DNA of 64,000 nt from Cyclobacteriaceae bacterium (GTDB lineage Bacteria > Bacteroidota > Bacteroidia > Cytophagales > Cyclobacteriaceae): positions 186,001 through 250,000 of the forward strand of contig JABFRS010000002.1 in the NCBI GenBank assembly GCA_013141055.1, read 5' to 3'. The position numbers were made by a program, and so were the translations under genes. The notes below the pieces were generated by a model, which was not told the DNA's origin, did no database searches, and worked only from the letters and a program-made list of their open reading frames with translations. Below, in pieces: positions 37,250-44,590 of the stretch. Positions within the stretch are counted from its first letter, which is position 1, and every line of letters begins with the position of its first letter.

Positions 37250-38755
37250 TTACTTAGGTCGAACTGCTCGTTTTACCAGTCTTTCAGGGACTGGAACGGG
37301 GACCAGGATATCCTGTCTTTTAGGAGCACGGGCTTTCAGATGGCTTGCTCCGGTAATGACATTTTCCTTGGTTCCGGAAATAATCTCCCTGCAGTTTGGA
37401 CTTCCGCACTGGCAAACAAATGGATCCAGTGTTTCGTCCAGGAATAATGCATAGTCAAGCGTGAGTTCCTCTCCAATGGAGATATCTCTTGTTGCTACCA
37501 CATTAAGACCCTGATAAGCAGTGTTTGGACTACAGCTATGGTTTTGAGGAGCCCAGTTGATAGGGTTTTCATCCCAAAGAATATAGACCTCTTTGCTGAT
37601 AGGATATGCATAGTGGCGGAAATCGTTCTTTTGCTTTTGGTTCCAGTTGGCTTCAACAAAGCTCTTGGAAACAATGCGTTGTGACATCTCTTCGCCCATG
37701 AAGATCACCTCGTTCTTGCGGATGCGGCGGCTTGCGGCGATACCGTAACCAGCAACAGAATTACCCTTCAGCACATACTTCTTCTGCTTGGCTTTATGAC
37801 GGGCAATACCTTCGCCGATAATGTGCTTTAGGAATCCGCTCTTTCCGGCAGGGTCATAGTTCAAGATATGATCTGCAGAACCCTGATAGCTGTCAACGTA
37901 GAATGCAGAGCATGTAAAGTTGATCTCGAGGAAGTAGATCTGGCCGTTGGCATCCATGCGGAAATCAAGTCTTGCATACCCAACTCCACCAAATGCAGTG
38001 AAAATCTGTTGTGTGGCAGTCTTTAATGCTCTTTCAAGCTTAAAGTCATGGCAAGGAACGTTTGATTCAGGATGAAGCTCGGATGTTTTGAGCGCATAGG
38101 TCTTGAAGTGGCGTCCTTTCGGGAATATGTATTCGACAGGCTTATAAACAGTGCAAGACTTAGCATCCTTATTAGCGGCTACTAGTACAGTAAACTCGCG
38201 GCCTGCGATGTATTCTTCTACTAAAATCTCAGGATATTCATCCAGAATGGCAGTGATCTTGGCACGAAGCTCTGATTCAGTGTTCACTAAGGATAGCTCA
38301 TCAACGCCGAGACTGTCTCCTGCTTTGGCTGGCTTGATGAACATCGGGAAGGTAAGCTTGTCCAATACGTCATCGATATCCTCCAGTGACATCACGTCTA
38401 CCGATGCTGGAGTCTTCACTCCTGCTCCATAGGCAACATATTTCATTAAAGGCTTCGGGGGATCGTATAATACCGGATTTGGACCGGTGTAGGGCAAGTT
38501 GAGTAGCTCGAGTGTGTGGATCACATCGATGGAAGGAACTTCCCATTCGAGGTAGCCCTCACATAAATTGACATAGATGTCATAACCTTTCTTGCTGGCT
38601 TCTTTCAACTGACGATAGGTCGTGAGTTTGTTTAAGAAGACATGATCAACAACATCATCTTCAGGAAGTAAGCTTGTTAAATCCCGAGCTGGATCGTAGT
38701 TCTTATAGTCTACGTCAGTTGTTGAATAATCTGGTTGAAGTACACAAACTTTCAT
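37250..38755 (-). CDS. Ddl-like ATP-grasp ligase fused to a SET methyltransferase domain
   Basis: A 501-residue two-enzyme fusion. Residues 1-320 are a D-Ala-D-Ala-ligase-like ATP-grasp: NLCEGY (63-68), nucleotide lysine in PMFIKPAKAGDSLG (Lys141), EEYIAGREFTVLV, and the metal-binding end motif RLDFRMDANGQIYFLEIN (Glu277, Asn279), then a Cys at 282. Residues about 325-460 are a complete SET domain: SVAGYGIAASRRIRKNEVI, NHSCSPN (405-411), GEELTLDY (428-435) and a post-SET zinc cluster CxC...C (448, 450, 455). The remaining 45 residues are basic. ATP-grasp enzymes join a carboxylate to an amine with ATP; SET domains methylate lysine with SAM. It abuts the preceding ligase gene (stop and start adjacent). 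Substrate unknown. Confidence 0.9.
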   Translation of the reverse strand: MKVCVLQPDYSTTDVDYKNYDPARDLTSLLPEDDVVDHVFLNKLTTYRQLKEASKKGYDIYVNLCEGYLEWEVPSIDVIHTLELLNLPYTGPNPVLYDPPKPLMKYVAYGAGVKTPASVDVMSLEDIDDVLDKLTFPMFIKPAKAGDSLGVDELSLVNTESELRAKITAILDEYPEILVEEYIAGREFTVLVAANKDAKSCTVYKPVEYIFPKGRHFKTYALKTSELHPESNVPCHDFKLERALKTATQQIFTAFGGVGYARLDFRMDANGQIYFLEINFTCSAFYVDSYQGSADHILNYDPAGKSGFLKHIIGEGIARHKAKQKKYVLKGNSVAGYGIAASRRIRKNEVIFMGEEMSQRIVSKSFVEANWNQKQKNDFRHYAYPISKEVYILWDENPINWAPQNHSCSPNTAYQGLNVVATRDISIGEELTLDYALFLDETLDPFVCQCGSPNCREIISGTKENVITGASHLKARAPKRQDILVPVPVPERLVKRAVRPK

Positions 38756-39907
38756 CTATTGTATTGCTTTATGTTTTGCCCCATAACGCGACAATGCGTC
38801 TTCGATAATCTGAATTATTAAATAAGTAAAAGATTTTTTTCCAAATCGCAAAATTGCACCGATGGAAGTATAGTCTTCGTCTTCGCTCAAACCACATTGA
38901 GCGTTGATCTCTAGTACGTAAAGCTTGCCAGTTTGTTTATCCATTCGGATATCCAGGCGTCCATATCCCATACCTCCTACTGACTTGAACGCTTGAAGGC
39001 TTACTTGCTTTAATGCAGGTATAAGTTCAGCTTCAGCTTCACGATAATCATAAAGTACTCCCTTATCAGGCAGTGGAGTCTCGTTATCATATGTTTCCCA
39101 AAGCCGGTCAAATGATAAGAATTGTTCCTTTTCGGGCAGTGACGCATGGAATACACGTTCCACTGCAGGGTAAAAATGAATATCATCAGGATTGGTAGAG
39201 GACCCAACTACAAAAGTTGTGAACTCACGTCCGCTGATGAACTGCTCAACGAATATGCCACCAGTATCCAGCTTCCAGCCATGATATCCGTTTTGCATTT
39301 GATTGAGGATTGAATTGAACTCTGTCTCATTGCTGACAACGTTCTTGATGCTGAGTCCCAGACTTCCGGCAGAGACAGCAGGCTTCACGATCATGACATC
39401 GCCTACCTCACTGAATAGAGTTGCCGGGTTGACTTTTAAAGGATCTACTACTTTCCATGCTGGTGTGGGTACCGAATGAAGGTCAAAAGCTTCCTTCATG
39501 GGGATCTTAGAGGTCGTAATGACATAGAAGAGGTCATCAGAACCAGTATAGATCATATCGTACTTATTGAGGGTATGGATGACAGAAACCCCTGGAATTC
39601 CATTCATTTCATCACCATCGCACAAATTGATGACGATATTGACCTTTGAAGAAGGATAATTTCTTATCCGGAGGATAACTTCTTCGATATTATCGAGCCT
39701 TACGTTCTCCCATTTCCACTCAACGCCTACTTCATTGAAGACTTTTGTGTACTCAGCAATACTCTGGGTGTAGTCGTAATAGTACTTAAGATTGGGATCA
39801 TCGGTAACGAGGAAGGGTGCCAGTATCCAGACGAGATAGTCGTCTTTGCTTTCCTGAAAGCTTACTTTATTCTTTAAGTTACTGGTAAAGTCTCTGGCTG
39901 TAATCAC
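38756..39907 (-). CDS. Ddl-like ATP-grasp ligase
   Basis: A 383-residue ATP-grasp protein, start GTG at 39907 (no alternative ATG before residue 101; an in-frame stop lies upstream). Motifs parallel those in its fused neighbour: NLCDGDE (94-100), Lys175 in MIVKPAVSAGSLGL, EQFISGREFTTFVVG (221-235) and RLDIRMDKQTGKLYVLEIN with Glu333/Asn335 then Cys338. It resembles Ddl rather than RimK or glutathione synthetase. Chemistry: ATP-dependent peptide or amide bond formation. The gene follows a 41-codon small ORF by 2 nt and directly abuts the ATP-grasp/SET gene, so the three are one transcript. Whether the two ligases act in series or as a heterodimer is not known. Confidence 0.85.
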   Translation of the reverse strand: MITARDFTSNLKNKVSFQESKDDYLVWILAPFLVTDDPNLKYYYDYTQSIAEYTKVFNEVGVEWKWENVRLDNIEEVILRIRNYPSSKVNIVINLCDGDEMNGIPGVSVIHTLNKYDMIYTGSDDLFYVITTSKIPMKEAFDLHSVPTPAWKVVDPLKVNPATLFSEVGDVMIVKPAVSAGSLGLSIKNVVSNETEFNSILNQMQNGYHGWKLDTGGIFVEQFISGREFTTFVVGSSTNPDDIHFYPAVERVFHASLPEKEQFLSFDRLWETYDNETPLPDKGVLYDYREAEAELIPALKQVSLQAFKSVGGMGYGRLDIRMDKQTGKLYVLEINAQCGLSEDEDYTSIGAILRFGKKSFTYLIIQIIEDALSRYGAKHKAIQ

Positions 39908-39909
39908 TT

Positions 39910-40035
39910 TTATATCAATAAGTTGATAAATAAGCGACCTGGGAAGAGAAGGGAGTCGGAGGCGCCGGTCAGGTTATTGAACCTTTCGATTTTTATTAAC
40001 GATGTAGATGAACCGTACGCTTTAACTATTGACAT
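39910..40035 (-). CDS. Candidate precursor peptide or leader ORF, 41 residues
   Basis: A short ORF (start ATG 40035, stop TAA 39910) not normally called. It begins MSIVKAYGSS and has a middle FNNLTGASDS and a hydrophobic end. Reasons to take it seriously: a consensus -7 box lies 30 nt upstream (40065-40072), it is the first frame after that box, and its stop is 2 nt before the GTG of the first ligase, the spacing of translationally coupled genes. It holds Ser, Thr, Lys, Asp and Glu side chains usable by an ATP-grasp ligase, and Lys usable by a SET domain. It may instead be a leader with no protein function. Confidence 0.4.
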   Translation of the reverse strand: MSIVKAYGSSTSLIKIERFNNLTGASDSLLFPGRLFINLLI

Positions 40036-40064
40036 GTTATTGACTTAAGTGTCATAACCTTGGT

Positions 40065-40072
40065 CAAATATA
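40065..40072 (-). promoter_or_regulatory. Predicted -7 box of the ATP-grasp operon
   Basis: On the minus strand this is TATATTTG, an exact TAnnTTTG. Transcription would start near 40058, about 23 nt before the small ORF. The -33 position reads TGTTATG, not a clean TTTG, so the other half of the promoter is weak. It makes the two ligase genes independent of the stand-alone SET gene. Confidence 0.55.
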
Positions 40073-40218
40073 AATACTTTTATTTATATCATAACATTCT
40101 TAACCAATTGATGCAGACTTTACTGGGTACTTCGACCTTAAAAGTCATACACTTTGGGTGTTCATACGTCTGATTCTTATAGACTTTTATGTTTTATGCC
40201 ATGACCTGACATAAAAAC

Positions 40219-40279
40219 AACCGGTATCTGCGAGTTACTTGAAGCAATACTTCAAGTAGGTGCGATACCGGTTGACTTA
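40219..40279 (-). terminator. Long stem-loop terminator after the stand-alone SET gene
   Basis: AACCGGTATC (40219-40228) pairs with GATACCGGTT (40264-40273), and an inner TACTTGAAG (40236-40244) pairs with CTTCAAGTA (40250-40258). The two perfect stems are separated by a small internal loop. On the minus strand the stem is followed by GTTTTTATG. It lies 26 nt after the SET stop. Confidence 0.78.
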
Positions 40280-40298
40280 CGGGTGTAAGATGAGTGAC

Positions 40299-40793
40299 TT
40301 ACTTAGCCTTTGAAGCCAATTTACCTTTGATGAAATCGGTAAAGCGGTAAAAGCTCAACACGTTTTCAGGTAAGTACTTTGCTCCCTTGATCATTCCGAT
40401 GCAGTTCTTGCTTCCACACTGGCATTGGAACGGTTGATCCATGTCCCACTCTGCTGAAGGATAGAAAAAAGTGAACTGTTCACCCTTTTCGATAGACTTT
40501 ACAGCGATCAATTGCTTGCGAGTCGTATCAAAAAATGCATTCGGATCACAGCTGTGGTTAATGCATTCAAGGTATTCCGGACGGAGCAGGATATGCTCAT
40601 GTTCGCTGATCTGAACCGTCAGGTACGTTGGCGTAGGATAGATATTATCCCAGTAGAAATCGGCAATAACGTCCTCTTTGCTAAAGTTCTCTTTAGAAAA
40701 CAATGAACGATGGCCGTGGGTAGCATCCGTTCTCTTTTCAGCAACTTCTGATTGAGAATCTACTACCATTGAGTTCGATTCATTAAAAATCAT
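40299..40793 (-). CDS. Stand-alone SET-domain methyltransferase
   Basis: A 164-residue protein that is almost entirely SET domain. Present: GHRSLFSKENFSKEDVI as the N-terminal SET strand, NHSCDPN (79-85, the SAM-binding NHSCxPN), GEQFTFFY (104-111, where the typical catalytic tyrosine is in the form FY), and the post-SET cluster PFQCQCGSKNCIGMIKG with cysteines 124, 126 and 131. Compared with the fused SET domain the NHSC and cysteine motifs are shared, while DY is FY. Predicted lysine N-methyltransferase, cytoplasmic. It lies upstream of the ATP-grasp genes on the same strand, with its own terminator. Its substrate could be the same product the ligases make, or a chromosomal or ribosomal protein; this is not known. 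Confidence 0.85.
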   Translation of the reverse strand: MIFNESNSMVVDSQSEVAEKRTDATHGHRSLFSKENFSKEDVIADFYWDNIYPTPTYLTVQISEHEHILLRPEYLECINHSCDPNAFFDTTRKQLIAVKSIEKGEQFTFFYPSAEWDMDQPFQCQCGSKNCIGMIKGAKYLPENVLSFYRFTDFIKGKLASKAK

Positions 40794-41346
40794 AATGTTA
40801 AAATTTGTAGTGGTTGTTTATCGAAAATCAAAAATGGCTTAATCAGGTGATTAAAAAAAATTTTTGATAACGTAATTGCTTAATGATCACCTGCCAACCA
40901 ACTGTTAGCATATCATAAAAACTTCATTTTGTTGCGCATATCTTCATTGATTCAATGCAGTTTTTCAAACCTATTGCTGCCCTCAAGTGGTTGGATTTTC
41001 AGTCTCTCACCTATCAATGCACATGGCCTTATATCTGATTGACTGTCTCCATGTATTGTGAGTTCCATAGACAGATCAGTCTATCCGCCAGGTAATGCAC
41101 CATCCATCTCGGGGTTTACCCCGAGGCCTTACGAAAATCACTCAGGGTAATAATCTTTGGAATACATCAAAGGTTTGATTCTATGCTCCATTCGTTGAAA
41201 TCTTTCTCTATTCCCTGATTTTTATCAAATAATACATCCCCTGATTCATTAGGTAATGATAGAGAGCACATTTGTATTGTCGAGCAAATAAAAAGCGAGA
41301 CGATAACCGGCGGACGAGTTGTAATAAAACCTAAACGCAATTTAAA
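40794..41346. other. 553-nt divergent intergenic region upstream of the SET gene
   Basis: It lies between the SET gene (leftward) and the 96-residue gene (rightward). It holds a compact hairpin CTCGGGG-TTTA-CCCCGAG at 41108-41125 with no T-run. A minus-strand frame of 34 codons at 41167-41271 has an acidic, serine-rich product (MCSLSLPNES...) and is listed as an alternative precursor; a plus-strand frame at 40955-41038 looks random. No consensus -7 box was found for the SET gene. Confidence 0.45.
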
Positions 41347-41637
41347 ATGAGCTTTCTTCAGGCAATTGTCAGAATCAAAAAGAGTTTCTTTTGCAAGAAC
41401 TACAAGGCTGCTAAAAAGAAGCAACAGTTCATTAAGGATATCACCACCACTCAGGCGTTTGCCAGAATGAGTACACAGGATAAGATCACATCCCTGGCGA
41501 AACTGATATTCCTATTTCAATGTGATCATGGATACTCCCCCATAGAACTTGAGCAAAAGCTCATCCGACTCAACAGTGACCTGAAATCAAAGGTTATCAA
41601 GGACTGGAGTGGTATCTACTCTGAAAAGTGTATGTAA
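41347..41637 (+). CDS. Hypothetical small helical protein
   Basis: A 96-residue basic protein. I do not recognise it. It is predicted mostly helical: a Lys-rich N-terminal half (RIKKSFFCKNYKAAKKK) and a C-terminal half with SPIELEQKLIRLNSDLKSK. Three Cys residues (16, 59, 95) are spaced widely. No membrane segment or signal peptide. It is divergent from the SET gene and followed by a strong terminator, so it is an independent transcript; a role in the SET/ATP-grasp system is only suggested by position. Confidence 0.55.
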   Translation: MSFLQAIVRIKKSFFCKNYKAAKKKQQFIKDITTTQAFARMSTQDKITSLAKLIFLFQCDHGYSPIELEQKLIRLNSDLKSKVIKDWSGIYSEKCM

Positions 41638-41673
41638 TTTCTTCAATAGGGTTAAATAAATACAGGCGACATT

Positions 41674-41706
41674 AGCTCCGTTATGGAATCATAACGGAGC
41701 TTTTTG
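41674..41706 (+). terminator. Terminator after the 96-residue gene
   Basis: AGCTCCGTTATG (41674-41685) pairs perfectly over 12 bp with CATAACGGAGCT (41690-41701), loop GAAT, followed by TTTTTG. It could serve weakly for tex from the other side. Confidence 0.9.
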
Positions 41707-41727
41707 TTTTAATTCATTCAGCAATAA

Positions 41728-44046
41728 CTACTTCTTGAACTTTTCCCGAAGCATGGCAAGCTTGTCTTCCATAGTTTCTTCTTTCAAAGGGGTAGCAGAT
41801 GACCTGCTAACAGAATTTTCTTTGGTCTTTGAAGATGGCTTAACTACTGAAGGCTTTGACCTTGATGATTTATCTGATTCCTGAGGCTTGGAAGTACCAC
41901 CACCGAACGGATCGCTCTTCATGGATAACGCAATGCGCTTCCTCGCAACATCCACCTCCATGACCGTGACTTTTACTTTCTGTGCCACTGAGGTCACCGC
42001 ATTGGGATCCTTAACGAATTTATCACTGAGGTGACTGATGTGTACTAGACCATCCTGGTGAACACCGATATCCACAAACGCACCAAAGTTTGTCACGTTG
42101 GTTACAATACCTGGCAGCACCATACCAATCTTCAGGTCTTTGATCTCGTGAATACCGTCTTCAAAAGAGAACAGTTCAAATTTCTGACGTGGATCTCTTC
42201 CTGGCTTCTCCAATTCAGCAAGGATGTCAGTTAATGTCGGCAGACCAACCTTGTCGGATATATATTTTTTGATATCAAGCTTCTTACGAAGTTCGGCGCT
42301 GGTCATAAGATCACTGATAGAACAACCGAGGTCTTTGGCAAACTTTTCAACCAGTGGATAGCTTTCCGGATGAACTCCACTCCTGTCCAGTGGATTTTTA
42401 GAGTCACGTATGCGAAGGAAGCCGGCGCATTGCTCAAAGGCTTTGTCTCCTAACCTTGGCACCTTATGCAAAGCGCTTCGGTCTTTGAATGCACCATGCT
42501 CATTACGATATTCAACAATGCTTTTCGCCAGTTGTGGCCCTAAGCCTGAAACATAAGACAATAACTCCTTACTGGCAGTATTTACCTCAACGCCTACCTG
42601 ATTTACACAGCTCATTACAACATCGTCAAGGCCAGCTTTAAGCTTCGATTGATCTACATCATGCTGATACTGTCCGACGCCAATAGACTTCGGATCGATC
42701 TTCACGAGCTCTGCCAACGGGTCTGTCAGGCGGCGACCAATTGAAACTGCTCCCCTTACGGTGATATCATGATCTGGAAATTCCTCACGCGCTACTTCCG
42801 ATGCTGAATAGACAGAGGCACCGCTTTCATTGACCATGGCTACCATGATCTCCTTTGGCAAGCCCAATGCCTTCACAAACGATTCTGTCTCACGACTTGC
42901 TGTTCCATTACCAATGGCGATAGCTTCGATTTTGAACTTATCACAAAGTCCCATGACGATGGTTCCGGACTTGACTTTTTCCTTTTGAGGTTCGTTTGGA
43001 TAGATGACGGTATTGAATAAAAGATCACCCTGCTCACCGAGGCAAACCAGTTTAGTTCCGGTACGAAAGCCTGGATCCAATGCCAGCACACGTTTCTGGC
43101 CAAGTGGTGAAGCAAGAAGGAGTTCCTTAAGATTAGATGCAAATACTTTTATCGCTTCGGCGTCCGCCATCAACTTCGATTCGACACGGACTTCACTTTC
43201 CAATGAAGGTTTCAAAAGACGTTTATAACTGTCTTTGACTGCCAGCTTTACCTGTTCGGCAACCGGCTTTGATGTTTTAACAAACTGATGCTCGAGTGAT
43301 TGAATGGCTGAGTCCTCATTGGGAGAAATGTCCAATGAGATGATGCTTTCATTTTCTGCCCGACGCATGGCTAGCACCCGATGAGAAGGAGCTTTCTTGA
43401 TAGGCTCTTTCCATTCAAAGTAATCTTTGAACTTCTGTGCTTCCTCACTTTCTGCTTTTGATTTTAATACTTTGGATTCGATGACACCTTCTTTCCAGAA
43501 GAGTTCACGAACCGTTTTACGTGCTTCCTGATTTTCACTCACCCATTCAGCCATGATGTCCCTGGCACCCTGCAACGCTTCTTCTTCTGTAGCCACTCCT
43601 TTTTCAAGGTTAATGAATGAGGCAGCCAATGCTGCGACATCAATATTGCCTTGCTGTTCGAAGATGCTTAGCGCCAATGGCTCAAGACCTTTTTCACGCG
43701 CAGCGGTTGCTCTTGTTTTGCGTTTAGGCTTGTAAGGAAGATAGATGTCTTCAAGTTCAGCAAGAGTAGTGGCTGCTTCAATGGCTTTCTTTAACTGAGG
43801 AGTAAGCTTTTCCTGCTTCTCAATTGATTTCAGTATTGCTTCTCTCCTTTTCTCCAGCTCCACCAGTTCTTCATGGCGATCGCGAATGGATGCGAGAACT
43901 ACTTCGTCAAGGCTATCTGTGAGTTCCTTACGATATCGGGCGATGAAGGGAATAGTAGCACCTTCCTCTAAAAGTCCGACAACAATGTTTACCTGTTTTT
44001 CCTTTAAGCTGAGTTCGGCAGCAATCTGAGCAATGATATTTTCCAT
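41728..44046 (-). CDS. tex: Tex-family RNA-binding transcription accessory protein
   Basis: A 772-residue protein with the full Tex architecture: N-terminal helical region (about 1-190), the YqgF/RuvC-like domain (about 320-450, VLALDPGFRTGTKLVCL and GNGTASRETE), the helix-hairpin-helix region (SGLGPQLAKSIVEYRNEHGAFKDR) and the C-terminal S1 RNA-binding domain (GMVLPGIVTNVTNFGAFVDIG, VHISHLSDKF). It is followed by a Lys/Ser-rich tail of about 60 residues. Tex binds nucleic acid and affects transcription under stress; enzymatic activity is not established. Monocistronic. Confidence 0.94.
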   Translation of the reverse strand: MENIIAQIAAELSLKEKQVNIVVGLLEEGATIPFIARYRKELTDSLDEVVLASIRDRHEELVELEKRREAILKSIEKQEKLTPQLKKAIEAATTLAELEDIYLPYKPKRKTRATAAREKGLEPLALSIFEQQGNIDVAALAASFINLEKGVATEEEALQGARDIMAEWVSENQEARKTVRELFWKEGVIESKVLKSKAESEEAQKFKDYFEWKEPIKKAPSHRVLAMRRAENESIISLDISPNEDSAIQSLEHQFVKTSKPVAEQVKLAVKDSYKRLLKPSLESEVRVESKLMADAEAIKVFASNLKELLLASPLGQKRVLALDPGFRTGTKLVCLGEQGDLLFNTVIYPNEPQKEKVKSGTIVMGLCDKFKIEAIAIGNGTASRETESFVKALGLPKEIMVAMVNESGASVYSASEVAREEFPDHDITVRGAVSIGRRLTDPLAELVKIDPKSIGVGQYQHDVDQSKLKAGLDDVVMSCVNQVGVEVNTASKELLSYVSGLGPQLAKSIVEYRNEHGAFKDRSALHKVPRLGDKAFEQCAGFLRIRDSKNPLDRSGVHPESYPLVEKFAKDLGCSISDLMTSAELRKKLDIKKYISDKVGLPTLTDILAELEKPGRDPRQKFELFSFEDGIHEIKDLKIGMVLPGIVTNVTNFGAFVDIGVHQDGLVHISHLSDKFVKDPNAVTSVAQKVKVTVMEVDVARKRIALSMKSDPFGGGTSKPQESDKSSRSKPSVVKPSSKTKENSVSRSSATPLKEETMEDKLAMLREKFKK

Positions 44047-44441
44047 GAGAAGTTAAAAAAATAGTGTTTTAAAAGAGTGGCAAAAATAGGATTAGGAATG
44101 AAGGCACAAAGTTATGTGGATAGTTTTTTGAGGAAATATTTTCAAAGTAGTAAAGCAGTGGAAATTTTGAAGTGTAGTGTCAGGAGATAGTTTTGCCAGG
44201 CATTCCTTTGCCAATTACTGCTGCTATGAATTCAATTTTTGCATTTAAAAAAAGGAGATTTCCTAAGATTTCAGGGTATAAATATTTATCTTAAAAGCTG
44301 GTTTCCCACCTACACCCAACTGTATATAATTTCGTATTTACCATACTTCAATGTAGCATCTCAACATTCGTTGCGGTTTTCCAGGCCTTTCACGGCTCTT
44401 TGTATTAACAACCAATTTCCTCTTACTATAAACAACCCTAT
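44047..44441. other. Divergent intergenic region tex / microprotein-SPFH
   Basis: About 395 nt, A/T-rich. I see no clear TAnnTTTG, no hairpin with T-run and no convincing ORF here. The promoters of tex (leftward) and of the microprotein-SPFH pair (rightward) should lie in it. Confidence 0.4.
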
Positions 44442-44585
44442 ATGATTAGACTAGCGCTTGCGGTCGGATTCCTGGCCGTATTTGGTTTTGCAGCATACGC
44501 CATTGTTTTGCTGCTCACCAATTATTTTTCAAATCAAAATAAGAAAGAACAAAACAATCAAAACAACCCCAATCAAAACCCCTAA
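44442..44585 (+). CDS. Single-helix microprotein upstream of SPFH gene
   Basis: A 47-residue ORF. It begins MIRLALAVGFLAVFGFAAYA, one transmembrane helix with an N-terminal Arg, and ends with an Asn/Gln/Pro-rich tail. Its stop is 5 nt before the ATG of the SPFH gene, so the two are probably co-translated. Small one-helix proteins next to SPFH proteins may form part of the membrane complex; this is inferred. Not recognisable by name. Confidence 0.6.
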   Translation: MIRLALAVGFLAVFGFAAYAIVLLLTNYFSNQNKKEQNNQNNPNQNP

Positions 44586-44590
44586 ATGCT

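Larger units (their letters stand above)
39908..40298. other. Intergenic region between stand-alone SET gene and ATP-grasp genes
   Basis: From right to left it contains the SET terminator (40219-40279), an A/T-rich stretch, the -7 box (40065-40072) and the candidate 41-codon ORF (39910-40035). A plus-strand frame of 20 codons (40111-40173) was noted but not accepted. Confidence 0.6.

Noticed and set aside
40111-40173. 20-codon plus-strand ORF (MQTLLGTSTL...) between SET and ATP-grasp genes
   Set aside because: Faces away from the cluster, no promoter match, very short; probably chance.
40955-41038. 27-codon plus-strand ORF (MQFFKPIAAL...) upstream of the SET gene
   Set aside because: No supporting signal and no coupling to a downstream gene.
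41108-41125. Compact hairpin CTCGGGG-TTTA-CCCCGAG
   Set aside because: Not followed by a T-run on either strand and not near a stop codon, so I do not call it a terminator; it may be a chance structure.
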